Shown here: in pieces, positions 48,976-57,128 of the stretch | Position numbering within the stretch: the first letter of the stretch is position 1 | Layout: every line of letters starts with the position of its first letter | Assembly: GCA_965197575.1 (NCBI GenBank) | Contig: OZ240214.1 | Location: 3,100,001-3,164,000 of the forward strand | Source: VXOI01 sp965197575 | GTDB lineage: Bacteria > Chloroflexota > Dehalococcoidia > Lucifugimonadales > UBA3495 | Direction of reading: 5' to 3' | DNA length: 64,000 bases | The notes under the pieces: model-generated | The model's input: the letters and a program-made list of their open reading frames with translations, nothing else | The model's database searches: none | What the model was told of the DNA's origin: nothing | Position numbers and translations under genes: made by a program

Positions 48976-50028
48976 ATGCCCGTTTTCACGCCTGAATATT
49001 TGCACAAGGCGGCCTATCACATCTACCGCGCCAAGGGCACTCCCGACGCCGAGGCAGAGGTGGTGGCCACCCATCTGGTGAAGTCCAATCTGACCGGCCA
49101 CGACTCCCACGGAGTGATCCAAATCCCCGCCTACGCCGACCGCATCGACGCCGGTCACATAGTTCCCGGGGCACCCTTCGAGGTGGTGAAGGAGGCCCCT
49201 TGCACCGCCGTCATCAACGGCAATTGGGGGTTCGGCTTCGTGGTCACCGAGCGGGCGATGAACATGGCCATCGATAAGGCCCGCACCCACGGGGTCGCCG
49301 CCATCACCATCCACCACCAGAGCCACATCGGGCGGTTGGGCGACTACCCTACCATGGCCGCCGCCGAAGGCATGATCGGCCTGATCACCGCCGACTCCGG
49401 CGCGGCCCCCAAGCACGTGGCCCCCTTCGGCGGACGGGCCCGCAAGCTGGGCACCAACCCCATGTGCATCGGTATGCCCAGCGACCTGGACGGCCCGGTG
49501 TTGATGGACATGGCCTCCAGTACGGTGGCCTTGGGAAAGATCGCCCTCGCCCGTAACCGCAAGGAGTCCATCCCCTTGGGTTGGATCGTCGACCGGGACG
49601 GCAACCCCACCACCGACCCCAACGACTACTTTTCCGGCGGGGCCATTCTGCCGGTGGGCGTGGACCAAGGGCACAAGGGTTACGCGCTCTCCTTTATGGT
49701 AGAGGTCTTCTCCGGTCTGCTGACCGGCCTCGGGTTCGGCATCGACCCGGAAGGCCGCCACAACGACGGCGTTTTCCTGGCTGTGTTCAACCTGGAGCAC
49801 TTCCGGCCGTTGGACGAGTTCAAGAAGGACATGGGCGAGTTCGTGGAGTTCGTCAAGGACTCGCCGCCCGCCGCCGGTTTCACCGAGGTGCTCTACCCCG
49901 GAGAGATCGAGTGGCGGACGGAGCAGGCACGCCGCCGCGACGGGATATTCGTCGAGGACGAGACCTGGTCGCAGATCAGCGGCCTGATGAAGTCTCTGGA
50001 GATCGAAAACGAAGTCGGCCAGCCGTAG
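48976..50028 (+). CDS. Malate/L-lactate dehydrogenase family oxidoreductase (Ldh2 type)
   Basis: A 350-residue NAD(P)-dependent dehydrogenase of the Ldh2/ureidoglycolate family, unlike the classical Rossmann LDH. NLTGHDSHGVIQIPAY near residue 40, HHQSHIGRLGDYP near 115, KLGTNPMCIG near 155 and GHKGYALSFMVEVFSGLLTG near 240 are hallmarks. Members oxidise malate, lactate, sulfolactate or ureidoglycolate. Specificity is not evident. The ATG follows GAGGTAGCG. The next gene starts 62 bp downstream. Confidence 0.9.
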   Translation: MPVFTPEYLHKAAYHIYRAKGTPDAEAEVVATHLVKSNLTGHDSHGVIQIPAYADRIDAGHIVPGAPFEVVKEAPCTAVINGNWGFGFVVTERAMNMAIDKARTHGVAAITIHHQSHIGRLGDYPTMAAAEGMIGLITADSGAAPKHVAPFGGRARKLGTNPMCIGMPSDLDGPVLMDMASSTVALGKIALARNRKESIPLGWIVDRDGNPTTDPNDYFSGGAILPVGVDQGHKGYALSFMVEVFSGLLTGLGFGIDPEGRHNDGVFLAVFNLEHFRPLDEFKKDMGEFVEFVKDSPPAAGFTEVLYPGEIEWRTEQARRRDGIFVEDETWSQISGLMKSLEIENEVGQP

Positions 50029-50090
50029 CCCAGCTTGCCTTGGCGCAGGCCGGGTCCAGCCCCGGAATCCGATAACGAAAGGCGAGTTAG

Positions 50091-50699
50091 ATGAGTAGAG
50101 AGGCTTACCTGGATTCGGCGGAGTTCTTTGCAGGCGTGGTCGACAAGATCGACATCGACGGGTGGGAAGATCATGCCATGGGCGAGTGGACCGCCCGCGA
50201 CTTGGCCGGACACACCTACCGCTCCCTGACCACCATCCTGAGCTACTCCTCCCCGCCGGCCGAAACGGTGGAGGTGGAAACGGCGGTCGACTTCGTCATC
50301 CGGGCCACCACCGGTCCGAACACCGACCCGCGCCGCGTAGCCGAGTTGGGCCGGGCCGCAGGGCTGGAAATCATCGACAGCCCGCAGATGATGGTGCGCG
50401 GCTTCTTCAATTTCGTCCGCGAAAAGCTGACCGACTTGGATGACGACACGATAATGAAGTCGCCGATGGGCGGGATCAGGCTCTCCGAATACCTCAAAGT
50501 CCGCACTATGGAGATGGTGATCCACACCCTGGACTTGGCCCAAGCGGTGGGGCAGGACGTGGAACCGCCGGCCAGCGGTATGCAGGTAACGCTGGACCTG
50601 CTCTCCGGCGTGGCCGTCAAGCGCGGGCTTGGGCCGTCGCTTGCCTTGGCCGCCACCGGGCGCGGCCCCCTGCCCGGCGGGTTCACGTTGCTGGGCTAG
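50091..50699 (+). CDS. DinB/mycothiol-dependent maleylpyruvate isomerase N-terminal-like protein
   Basis: A 202-residue protein of the TIGR03083/MDMPI group, a four-helix bundle related to DinB. The metal-ligand pattern is visible as WTARDLAGHTYRSL (His near 42) and RTMEMVIHTLDLAQAVG (Glu and His near 145). The family includes thiol-dependent isomerases and transferases; without mycothiol genes in view, the reaction is unknown. Its TAG overlaps the GTG of the next gene by one base, implying coupling. Confidence 0.82.
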   Translation: MSREAYLDSAEFFAGVVDKIDIDGWEDHAMGEWTARDLAGHTYRSLTTILSYSSPPAETVEVETAVDFVIRATTGPNTDPRRVAELGRAAGLEIIDSPQMMVRGFFNFVREKLTDLDDDTIMKSPMGGIRLSEYLKVRTMEMVIHTLDLAQAVGQDVEPPASGMQVTLDLLSGVAVKRGLGPSLALAATGRGPLPGGFTLLG

Positions 50700-51466
50700 T
50701 GCGCACCAGTCCGGACCCGATGCACCTGATTCCAGATTCCCGGCGGGCCGGGGCGTTGTTGCTGCTGACCGCCTTGGCGACCGCCATATCCGTTCTGGCC
50801 CGCTTGAGCGTCGGCGCGGACAATCCGGAACTGCCGCCGGAATTATTGCGGGTCATTGGCGACGATGAGGCCGCCCGGCTCCTGAAGGCGCAATCCCTTT
50901 CCGCCATCGGCGCGGCCAAGGCCGCCTACGCCACCGGCGGGGCCGCCCGGCTGGTGTCGGGGTTGGCATTGATGGCGGCAAGCCTGTTAATGTGGCGCGT
51001 TATGGGAGCGTTTCACCCGAAGGCGGCGGGGCTGGCGACTTTGCTTCTGGTCGCTTCGGGTATCTTCACGGCGGCATCCGGCGGCTGCGCCATCGCCCTG
51101 GCGTCGCTGGCCCCGGAACCGCAGTCGTCCGCCGTCCTGGTTCCTGGGGGAGAGTTAGTGGGACGGGTCGAGGATACGCTGCTCACTCTCCGCTGGGCCA
51201 CCGGAGCGCTGGGCTTCACGCTGGCCGGCCTGGCGCTGGTTGCTCTGATGCCGGTGCAGTGGCGTGTTGGCGGCGTTCTGCGCGTCTCCGCCGTCATCGT
51301 GGCGGTGCTGGGGCTGGCGATGCTGTTCATCTGGATTGACGCCGCCACCGCAGTCCACCGCATAACCGGCGTAGGCTTCCTGATTTGGCTGATTGTGGCA
51401 GGGCTGTGGCTGATAACCGGGCGGGTTAGTCCGCCGCCTCGGAACCCTCCGGCGACTTCCCCGTGA
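50699..51466 (+). CDS. Multi-spanning membrane protein, unknown function
   Basis: A 255-residue protein with about six hydrophobic segments (around 18-38, 75-100, 105-130, 160-185, 195-215 and 225-245). GTG 50699 overlaps the upstream stop; an ATG eight codons later (MHLIPDSRR) is an alternative. The layout resembles DUF4386-type proteins but no diagnostic motif is seen. It is coupled with the DinB-like gene. Confidence 0.68.
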   Translation: MRTSPDPMHLIPDSRRAGALLLLTALATAISVLARLSVGADNPELPPELLRVIGDDEAARLLKAQSLSAIGAAKAAYATGGAARLVSGLALMAASLLMWRVMGAFHPKAAGLATLLLVASGIFTAASGGCAIALASLAPEPQSSAVLVPGGELVGRVEDTLLTLRWATGALGFTLAGLALVALMPVQWRVGGVLRVSAVIVAVLGLAMLFIWIDAATAVHRITGVGFLIWLIVAGLWLITGRVSPPPRNPPATSP

Positions 51467-51490
51467 TTGTGCCGCTCAAGGAGTGCTCTC

Positions 51491-51748
51491 TTATTCCTCG
51501 TCTTCCCATTCCTCCGCTTCCGGTTCGGGCCGGGATGCCCATCCGAGGACGATTCCCACAATGGTTACGGGGAATCCAACCCCGAAAATAATGCCCGCTA
51601 CGTTGGTTCCAATGCTCAGAGTCAGTAGACGCGCGGCCGATTCAAAATTATCGTCCTTCACCACGTAGCCAATCAGCAGGGAAATGGCTAGACCGATGGC
51701 GAGGGAGATTAAGCCGCCTATGACGAGGGCTTGAGCCACTTTCTGCAT
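51491..51748 (-). CDS. Small membrane protein with acidic tail
   Basis: An 85-residue protein with two hydrophobic stretches (VIGGLISLAIGLAISLLIGY and IGTNVAGIIFGVGFPVTIVG) and a strongly acidic C-terminal tail (EPEAEEWEDEE). No family recognised. AAGGAACTGG lies upstream of the ATG. It converges with the membrane protein gene at 50699 and is separated from the folate-like gene by 38 bp. Confidence 0.62.
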   Translation of the reverse strand: MQKVAQALVIGGLISLAIGLAISLLIGYVVKDDNFESAARLLTLSIGTNVAGIIFGVGFPVTIVGIVLGWASRPEPEAEEWEDEE

Positions 51749-51786
51749 CGCCAGTTCCTTCTCCTTTATTCCGCCCCCGGGTCAGT

Positions 51787-52542
51787 TCAGCCTGCGCCGT
51801 TCGCCTGCTCTTGCAGCTTCTTCAGCAACGGGATCTGCCGGATTTTGGCCGGGGTGAGGTCTTCCCAATATATGCCGGTGGGTCTGGGCATGTCCCCGGT
51901 GCATTCGATGACTTCCTCGGTGGTAGCAACGAAGTCCAGGAACACGTCGTGGTGGGTCCAGGGCAGATCTTCGTCCAGCACTTGCATCGGATGCACCGTC
52001 GTGACCACCGGCGTCTGCGGCGAGACGATTCCGGCGGCTATGGCCAGGCCATACTCCAGGTCGGCGAAACCCCCGCCCTTGCCGACGCGGGTACCCAGCC
52101 GGTTGACCGCCACCGATCCCGAGATAACCAGGTCCACCGGGCGCATTTCCTCCACCCACACCGGCCGTCCGTACTTGAATGCCCCGGAGATGGTCGACGC
52201 CTCTTCGGGCGAGGCGCCCATTACGGACGGGTCAAGCTCCACGAAGCACTGCTCCTGCTTCAGGCGGGGCACGGCCATGTAGACCACTTTGCCCTCGGCC
52301 AGGGCCTGCCGCCGCAGGGGCCGTTGCGCCTTGTCGGGGTTCCCCTTGACCACGCGGGCGGCCTGCCACACCGGCAGGTCGAACACCCGGGCCGCGGCCT
52401 CCTCGAAGCCGCGGAAGTGGGGTATCTTGTCGTGCAGCTTCTTGGTGTGGGCCGCTCCCGCCGCCTCCATCGCCGACCACACCGTCTCCCGGACCTCGTC
52501 CTTGCTGCGCATGTTTCGAGTCATTCGATGGTCGCTTCCCAT
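51787..52542 (-). CDS. 5-formyltetrahydrofolate cyclo-ligase-like protein
   Basis: A protein of about 250 residues similar to the cyclo-ligase/MTHFSD group of one-carbon metabolism. ALAEGKVVYMAVPRL, the glycine-rich GTRVGKGGGFADLEYG (ATP/phosphate loop) and a late TVHPMQV segment are characteristic. It is longer than the canonical 200-residue cyclo-ligase, in keeping with MTHFSD-like homologues. The start is uncertain: 52563 (GTG), 52542 or 52524 (ATG) are all in frame; none has an outstanding site. Confidence 0.83.
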   Translation of the reverse strand: MGSDHRMTRNMRSKDEVRETVWSAMEAAGAAHTKKLHDKIPHFRGFEEAAARVFDLPVWQAARVVKGNPDKAQRPLRRQALAEGKVVYMAVPRLKQEQCFVELDPSVMGASPEEASTISGAFKYGRPVWVEEMRPVDLVISGSVAVNRLGTRVGKGGGFADLEYGLAIAAGIVSPQTPVVTTVHPMQVLDEDLPWTHHDVFLDFVATTEEVIECTGDMPRPTGIYWEDLTPAKIRQIPLLKKLQEQANGAG

Positions 52543-52559
52543 AATGTCTGAATCAAGAT

Positions 52560-52958
52560 TCACTGGATTTTGGGATTTGCTCGATTGGTATGATCATTGT
52601 AGATGCGTCTAAATTCCAGGCTTTTGGCGCCGAAGTTGATTAGAAGGCCGATTTCGAAGTTGTATGCGATTACGTAGTTCTTGGCTTGTGCCAGGTGGAC
52701 ATCTTCCGGGGCGGTTAGGGCCTTCAGCTCAACCGCTACTCGGCTTGCCACCACGAAGTCTGCCCGTCTCGTTCCCACTTGGATACCGTTGTAATAAATC
52801 GGCTGTTCGACTTCCCTCCCGAAGTCGAGCCCAGCCTTCCCCATCTCGATAGCGAGGCATCTTTGATATATGACCTCTTGGAACCCGTTCCCCAAGGTAT
52901 TATGCACCCGCATTGCACAGCCAATAATTTGATAGGTCAAATCGTCCTGAACCGCCAA
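52560..52958 (-). CDS. GxxExxY protein (PDDEXK_3 family)
   Basis: A 132-residue GxxExxY family protein. The signature GNGFQEVIYQRCLAIEM (G-x-x-E-x-x-Y) is followed by a PD-(D/E)xK-like core: RRADFVVASRVAVELKA has the Asp and ExK residues, then a Gln-containing helix (LAQAKNYVIAY). The role is unknown; such genes occur widely in accessory regions. TTG 52958 is the start; it lies 69 bp after the thiD stop on the same strand. Confidence 0.88.
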   Translation of the reverse strand: MAVQDDLTYQIIGCAMRVHNTLGNGFQEVIYQRCLAIEMGKAGLDFGREVEQPIYYNGIQVGTRRADFVVASRVAVELKALTAPEDVHLAQAKNYVIAYNFEIGLLINFGAKSLEFRRIYNDHTNRANPKIQ

Positions 52959-53027
52959 CCTGCACCTGCGCCACCAAAGCGTTCTGTCCTACAATCCTGC
53001 GAATCTCGAAATCCAGTAAATCCTGAT

Positions 53028-53834
53028 TCAGACCCTCCACAACTCGTGGAAGTGGTTGAGCGGACCGTGGCCCCGGCCCACCGGGAAGCTGGAACGGATT
53101 GCGGCTGTTACGTAGTCCTTGGCCTGCTGGACGGCATGAGGGAGTTCAAGGCCCTTGGCAAGTCCGGCGGCAATGGCGGATGCGAGAGTGCAGCCGGTGC
53201 CGTGGGTGTTGGGGGTATCGATGCGCTCCGACGTAAACATCACGAAGTCCGAGCCGTCGTAGAGCACGTCGGTCGCCGGACCCTCCAGATGCCCTCCCTT
53301 GACTACCGCGTTCTGCGCGCCCAATTCGTCGACGAGTATCCTCGCCGCCGCCTTCAGGTCGTCGACGGTGTTCATTTCAAGTTCGGTCAGCACTCGGGCC
53401 TCGCGGCTGTTCGGAGTCACCACGGTCGCCATTGGGACCAGCACCGACCGCATCGCGTCGACTGCGTCATCCCTGAGCAGCCTGAAGCCCGTGCTGGCGA
53501 CCATAACCGGGTCGATGACGGTGGGAGCGAGCGAGTGGAACTCGATCCGCCCGGCGACGCACCGTATGATGTCGGAGCTGGACAACATGCCCGTCTTCAC
53601 CGCGTCGGCTCCGATGTCCGACACGATAGCGTCGATCTGCGCTTCGATCATTGACGTGGGCGTCTCCAGGACCGAATCCACTCCAATCGTGTTTTGGGCC
53701 GTAATGGTGGTGATGGCGCAGGTGCCGAAAACACCCATAGCTCCGAAGGTCTTGAGGTCGGCCTGGATACCCGCGCCACCCCCGGAGTCGGAGCCTGCAA
53801 TGGTCATGGCGCGCGGCACACGTGTCGTTGTCAT
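53028..53834 (-). CDS. thiD: Hydroxymethylpyrimidine/phosphomethylpyrimidine kinase
   Basis: A 268-residue ribokinase-fold kinase for HMP and HMP-phosphate in thiamin synthesis. The N-terminal TIAGSDSGGGAGIQADLKTF, DAVKTGMLSS, VIDPVMVASTG and C-terminal DTPNTHGTGCTLASAIAAGL (anion hole and catalytic Asp region) are diagnostic. It may supply HMP to thiamin synthesis together with TenA salvage (30508). Confidence 0.95.
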   Translation of the reverse strand: MTTTRVPRAMTIAGSDSGGGAGIQADLKTFGAMGVFGTCAITTITAQNTIGVDSVLETPTSMIEAQIDAIVSDIGADAVKTGMLSSSDIIRCVAGRIEFHSLAPTVIDPVMVASTGFRLLRDDAVDAMRSVLVPMATVVTPNSREARVLTELEMNTVDDLKAAARILVDELGAQNAVVKGGHLEGPATDVLYDGSDFVMFTSERIDTPNTHGTGCTLASAIAAGLAKGLELPHAVQQAKDYVTAAIRSSFPVGRGHGPLNHFHELWRV

Positions 53835-53896
53835 AAATGCCCATCCTGCGTCAGCGGCGAAGACTCGCCACCAATCTTACCACGCTCCCTTTCTCG

Positions 53897-54008
53897 AACA
53901 TGGATGCACAGGATAAACAGGATTCAATTAGAGGCAGGAATGATTCACCGGCCCTCTGTCAATCCCGGCAGGGAAAATCCAATCCTGCTTATCCTGTGCA
54001 TCCATGTT
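53897..54008. repeat. 28-bp inverted repeat upstream of rpsO
   Basis: Left arm 53897-53924 (AACATGGATGCACAGGATAA...) and right arm 53981-54008 are complementary at 27 of 28 positions, with a 56-bp spacer. The arms resemble the CATGGATGCACAGGATAAACAGG motif that occurs dispersed in many bacterial genomes. It may be a non-autonomous mobile element; no flanking direct repeats were recognised. Confidence 0.75.
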
Positions 54009-54034
54009 AATTCCTGGCGCCGGCTCCTGGGGCG

Positions 54035-54063
54035 TTGCCCGTTCATCCTGGGCGTGTTATAGT
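54035..54063 (+). promoter_or_regulatory. Putative promoter of rpsO
   Basis: TTGCCC (54035-54040), 17-bp spacer, TATAGT (54058-54063), 53 bp before the rpsO start codon and directly after the inverted repeat. Confidence 0.5.
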
Positions 54064-54115
54064 CTGATACGAAGTTAGAGAGAGAAGAAGTAAGAGAAGC
54101 TACGACGCTGCGCAC

Positions 54116-54382
54116 ATGCTAGACGCCGAATCGAAAACCAGCATCATCCAGGAATACCGGCTCCACGAGAAGGACACCGGTTCTGCGGAAATTCAGGTAG
54201 CCGTACTCACTGAGAACATCAAGCGCCTTACCGACCATCTGCGCGTACACCGCAAGGATGTCCATTCGAGACGAGGCCTCCAGGGCATGGTTTCGCAACG
54301 CCGGAGGTTGCTGAACTACCTCAGCAACGAAGACGTCAACCGCTACCAAACCCTCATCGCCCGGTTAGGGCTCAGGCGCTAG
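54116..54382 (+). CDS. rpsO: Small ribosomal subunit protein uS15
   Basis: An 88-residue protein with the standard uS15 segments EYRLHEKDTGSAEIQVAVLT, HRKDVHSRRGLQGMVSQRRR and LLNYLSNEDVNRYQTLIARL. It binds 16S rRNA helix h22 in the small subunit platform. The length is normal. AGAGAAG lies about 22 bp before ATG 54116, a little far, but no better start is in frame. The pnp gene follows, as in many bacteria. Confidence 0.96.
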   Translation: MLDAESKTSIIQEYRLHEKDTGSAEIQVAVLTENIKRLTDHLRVHRKDVHSRRGLQGMVSQRRRLLNYLSNEDVNRYQTLIARLGLRR

Positions 54383-54396
54383 GTACCGCTTCCTCT

Positions 54397-54420
54397 ACAA
54401 CACCCTCCGGGGTGTTGTTT
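54397..54420 (+). terminator. Intrinsic terminator after rpsO
   Basis: ACAACACCC and GGGTGTTGT form a hairpin with a short TCCG loop, ending in GTTT. It is 15 bp past the rpsO stop and would separate rpsO from pnp, or allow partial read-through. Confidence 0.75.
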
Positions 54421-54492
54421 CACGTCTAGCCACGTCCCTCCCCTACTATCTTCGCGTCTAACCGCTATTTTGAGCGAGGTTACTCTATTTAT

Positions 54493-56808
54493 ATGTCCAC
54501 CCAACTAGCTACCCCTACCGTTGTCGAACGCGAAATAGGAGGAGAGTCCCTTATCATCGAGACCGGCCGCCTGGCCTTCCAGGCCCATGGCGGCGTCACC
54601 GTCCGCTACGGCGAGTCCATCGTGCTGGCCACGGCCGTCATGTCTGACCGGCCCAGGGCGGAAGAGATCGACTTCCTGCCCCTCACCGTTGATTACGAAG
54701 AGCGCCTGTACTCGGTCGGCAAGATTCCCGGCAGCTTCTTCCGGCGCGAGGGGCGGCCCGGCCAAGACGGTGTTCTGGCCTCCCGCCTGACCGACCGCGC
54801 CATACGCCCGCTGTTCCCCAAGGGGCTGCACAACGACATCCAGTTGACCCTGACCGTGCTGTCGGCCGACCAAGAGAACCCGCCGGAAATCCTGGCCATG
54901 ATCGGCGCGTCGGCAGCCTTGGCCATCTCCCAGATTCCCTTCGATGGGCCCATCGGCGCCTGCCGGGTGGCCTACAAGGACGGCAGCTTCACCATCAACC
55001 CCACCTACCAGCAGACCAACGACAGCCAGCTTGGCATGGTCGTTGCCGGGACCCGCGAGGCGATCCTGATGGTCGAGGCCGGCTCCGACGAGGTCTCCGA
55101 GGAAGTGGTCCTGGAGGCGCTCCGGCTCGCCCAGGAAGCCAACACCGCGATCATCGAGCTCATCGAAGATCTAGTGCGGCAAGTCGGCAAGCCCAAGCTG
55201 GAAGTAACGGTCGACAAGGAAGCTGCCGAGCGTCTCACCTCCAGCATCAAAGGCGTCGTCGGCTCCCGGCTGGCCGACCTGCTGGCCGCCAACCCGGACA
55301 AGACCTCGCTGGAGGCCCAAGAGAACGCGCTCCAGTCCGAGGTTTCCGAGAAACTGGCCGACGACTACTCCGGCCGCGTGCTCGCCGAGGGCTTCAAGGG
55401 TGTGCTGCGCGAGGAAGTTCGCCGCCGCATCCTGGAGCAGCACGTCCGGCCCGACGGCCGCTCACTGGAGGAAATACGCCCCATTTCGTGCGAGACGGGC
55501 ATCCTGCCCCGCACCCACGGCTCCGGTCTCTTTACCAGGGGCATGACCCAGGTGCTTTCGACCGTCACCGTTGGCTCCCTCGCCATGAGGCAGACCCTCG
55601 ACACGGTGGGGCCCGACGATACCAAGCGCTTCATGCACCACTACAACTTCCCGTCCTTCTCCACCGGCGAGGCCCGCCGGGTCGGGTCGCCGGGCCGCCG
55701 CGAGATCGGCCACGGCGCACTGGCGGAACGGGCGATTCTGCCCGCGCTGCCGCCGGAGGCGGAGTTCCCCTACGCCATCCGGGTCGTCTCCGAGGTGCTC
55801 AGCTCCAACGGCAGCACTTCAATGGGCAGTGTCTGCGGGACCTCGCTGGCCCTGATGGACGCCGGAATCCCGGTCAAGGCGCCCGTCGCCGGTATCGCGA
55901 TGGGGCTGGTCACCGGCGAGGACGGCCAGTACGCTATCCTGAGCGACATTCAGGGCATCGAGGACTTCCTGGGCGACATGGACTTCAAGGTCGCCGGCAC
56001 TTCCGCAGGCGTCAACGCCCTGCAAATGGACATCAAGTGGACTGGGTTGACCCAAGAGATTCTGGCCCAGGCACTGGAGCAGGCCCGCATCGGGCGGCTC
56101 TACATCATGGACAAGATGGCCGAGGTGATTTCGACCCCCAAGCGGCAGATGAGCCCCCACGCGCCCAAGATGGTGCGCATGAAGATCAACCCGGAGAAGA
56201 TCGGCGCCCTCATCGGCCCTGGCGGACGGGTAATCCGCGCCATAACCGAAGAGACCGGCACGACCATTGACGTTCAGGACGATGGGTCGGTCACCATTGG
56301 CGGCGTCGACCAAATGAAGCTGGAGATGGCCCAGGCCAGGGTCGACAGCCTCACCCGGGAACTGGCGGTGGGCGACATCTTCACCGGCAAGGTCGTCCGG
56401 CTGACCAACTTCGGCGCCTTCGTCGAGTTGGTGCCCGGACGCGACGGCCTGATCCGGAACGGCGACCTCGGCGACCTTGAGGAAGACCTGACCGAGGGCC
56501 AGGAAATCACGGTGATGATCCACGAGATCGACGCCCAGGGCCGGGTGAACCTGTCGCGCCGGGCGCTGTTCGGCGACGACGGCCCGCCCCCGCAGCCGAG
56601 GCCCAACACGGGCCAGCCCGCCTTCAACCGGGAAGGCGGACGCGGCGGCCGGCCTGGCGGGATGAACGGAGGCCGGGGAGGTCCCGGAGGCCCGCGCAGA
56701 AACGGCGGCGGACGCCCCGGCGGTGGCGGCCGGCCCGGCCCCGGCGGCTCCGTAGGCCCGGACCGACGCTTCGACGGCGGCAACCGCCCCCCCGGCAACC
56801 GCCCCTGA
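54493..56808 (+). CDS. pnp: Polyribonucleotide nucleotidyltransferase (PNPase)
   Basis: A 771-residue 3'-5' phosphorolytic exoribonuclease. Two RNase PH domains (the second with GRREIGHGALAERAILPALP and SNGSTSMGSVCGTSLALMDAG), a KH domain (GALIGPGGRVIRAITEETG) and an S1 domain (GKVVRLTNFGAFVELVPG) are in the normal order. After about residue 700 comes a tail of about 65 residues rich in Gly, Arg and Pro (RGG-type), longer than usual. ATG 54493 follows GCGAGG at 13 bp, so the start may be leaderless or unusual. Confidence 0.97.
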   Translation: MSTQLATPTVVEREIGGESLIIETGRLAFQAHGGVTVRYGESIVLATAVMSDRPRAEEIDFLPLTVDYEERLYSVGKIPGSFFRREGRPGQDGVLASRLTDRAIRPLFPKGLHNDIQLTLTVLSADQENPPEILAMIGASAALAISQIPFDGPIGACRVAYKDGSFTINPTYQQTNDSQLGMVVAGTREAILMVEAGSDEVSEEVVLEALRLAQEANTAIIELIEDLVRQVGKPKLEVTVDKEAAERLTSSIKGVVGSRLADLLAANPDKTSLEAQENALQSEVSEKLADDYSGRVLAEGFKGVLREEVRRRILEQHVRPDGRSLEEIRPISCETGILPRTHGSGLFTRGMTQVLSTVTVGSLAMRQTLDTVGPDDTKRFMHHYNFPSFSTGEARRVGSPGRREIGHGALAERAILPALPPEAEFPYAIRVVSEVLSSNGSTSMGSVCGTSLALMDAGIPVKAPVAGIAMGLVTGEDGQYAILSDIQGIEDFLGDMDFKVAGTSAGVNALQMDIKWTGLTQEILAQALEQARIGRLYIMDKMAEVISTPKRQMSPHAPKMVRMKINPEKIGALIGPGGRVIRAITEETGTTIDVQDDGSVTIGGVDQMKLEMAQARVDSLTRELAVGDIFTGKVVRLTNFGAFVELVPGRDGLIRNGDLGDLEEDLTEGQEITVMIHEIDAQGRVNLSRRALFGDDGPPPQPRPNTGQPAFNREGGRGGRPGGMNGGRGGPGGPRRNGGGRPGGGGRPGPGGSVGPDRRFDGGNRPPGNRP

Positions 56809-56969
56809 CAAGGGTATGTATTTCATTTGGGACTTACCGCAATTAAACGTGAGACCAGATAGTAGGGCAGGCTTGCTCAGATACAAAATCACCCCCACAG
56901 CCCACTATCAGACCCATTCCATCATTCCAGCGTAGTCCGGAACAGAGGTTGGGGGGGCCGGTTCGTAGC

Positions 56970-56975
56970 TATAAT
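56970..56975 (+). promoter_or_regulatory. -10 box of the dapB leader
   Basis: A perfect TATAAT in the 320-bp gap between pnp and dapB; the -35 position shows only TTGGGG at a short spacing. It would start a leader of about 145 nt in front of dapB. Confidence 0.5.
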
Positions 56976-57032
56976 CTCGCTTTTACATACCCCTGTCAGG
57001 GCAACCGCCGCTAACGGCGGGGATTAGCGCTC

Positions 57033-57073
57033 AAGACGCAGGGGCAACCAATTCGGCTGCCCCTGCGTCTTTT
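57033..57073 (+). terminator. Strong terminator hairpin in the dapB leader (possible attenuator)
   Basis: AAGACGCAGGGGCA and TGCCCCTGCGTCTT form a 14-bp perfect stem (further pairs in the loop) followed by TTCC. A smaller hairpin CCGCCG-CTAA-CGGCGG lies just before it (from about 57006), and CCCCTG at about 56990 could pair with CAGGGG of the terminator stem. The stem ends 56 bp before the dapB start. It either ends pnp transcription or regulates dapB by attenuation. Confidence 0.72.
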
Positions 57074-57128
57074 CCAAAATCGAGGACTGGGAAGGTGGCC
57101 ACACGGGTCGCCTTGATGGAGGTCTGTT

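Noticed and set aside
55819..56898. 359-residue minus-strand frame
   Set aside because: Antisense to pnp. The pnp frame is supported by all domain motifs, so this is a shadow.
56976..57128. Lysine riboswitch in front of dapB
   Set aside because: The leader is too short and has two simple hairpins, not the five-helix L-box structure. It is left as an undefined attenuator candidate.
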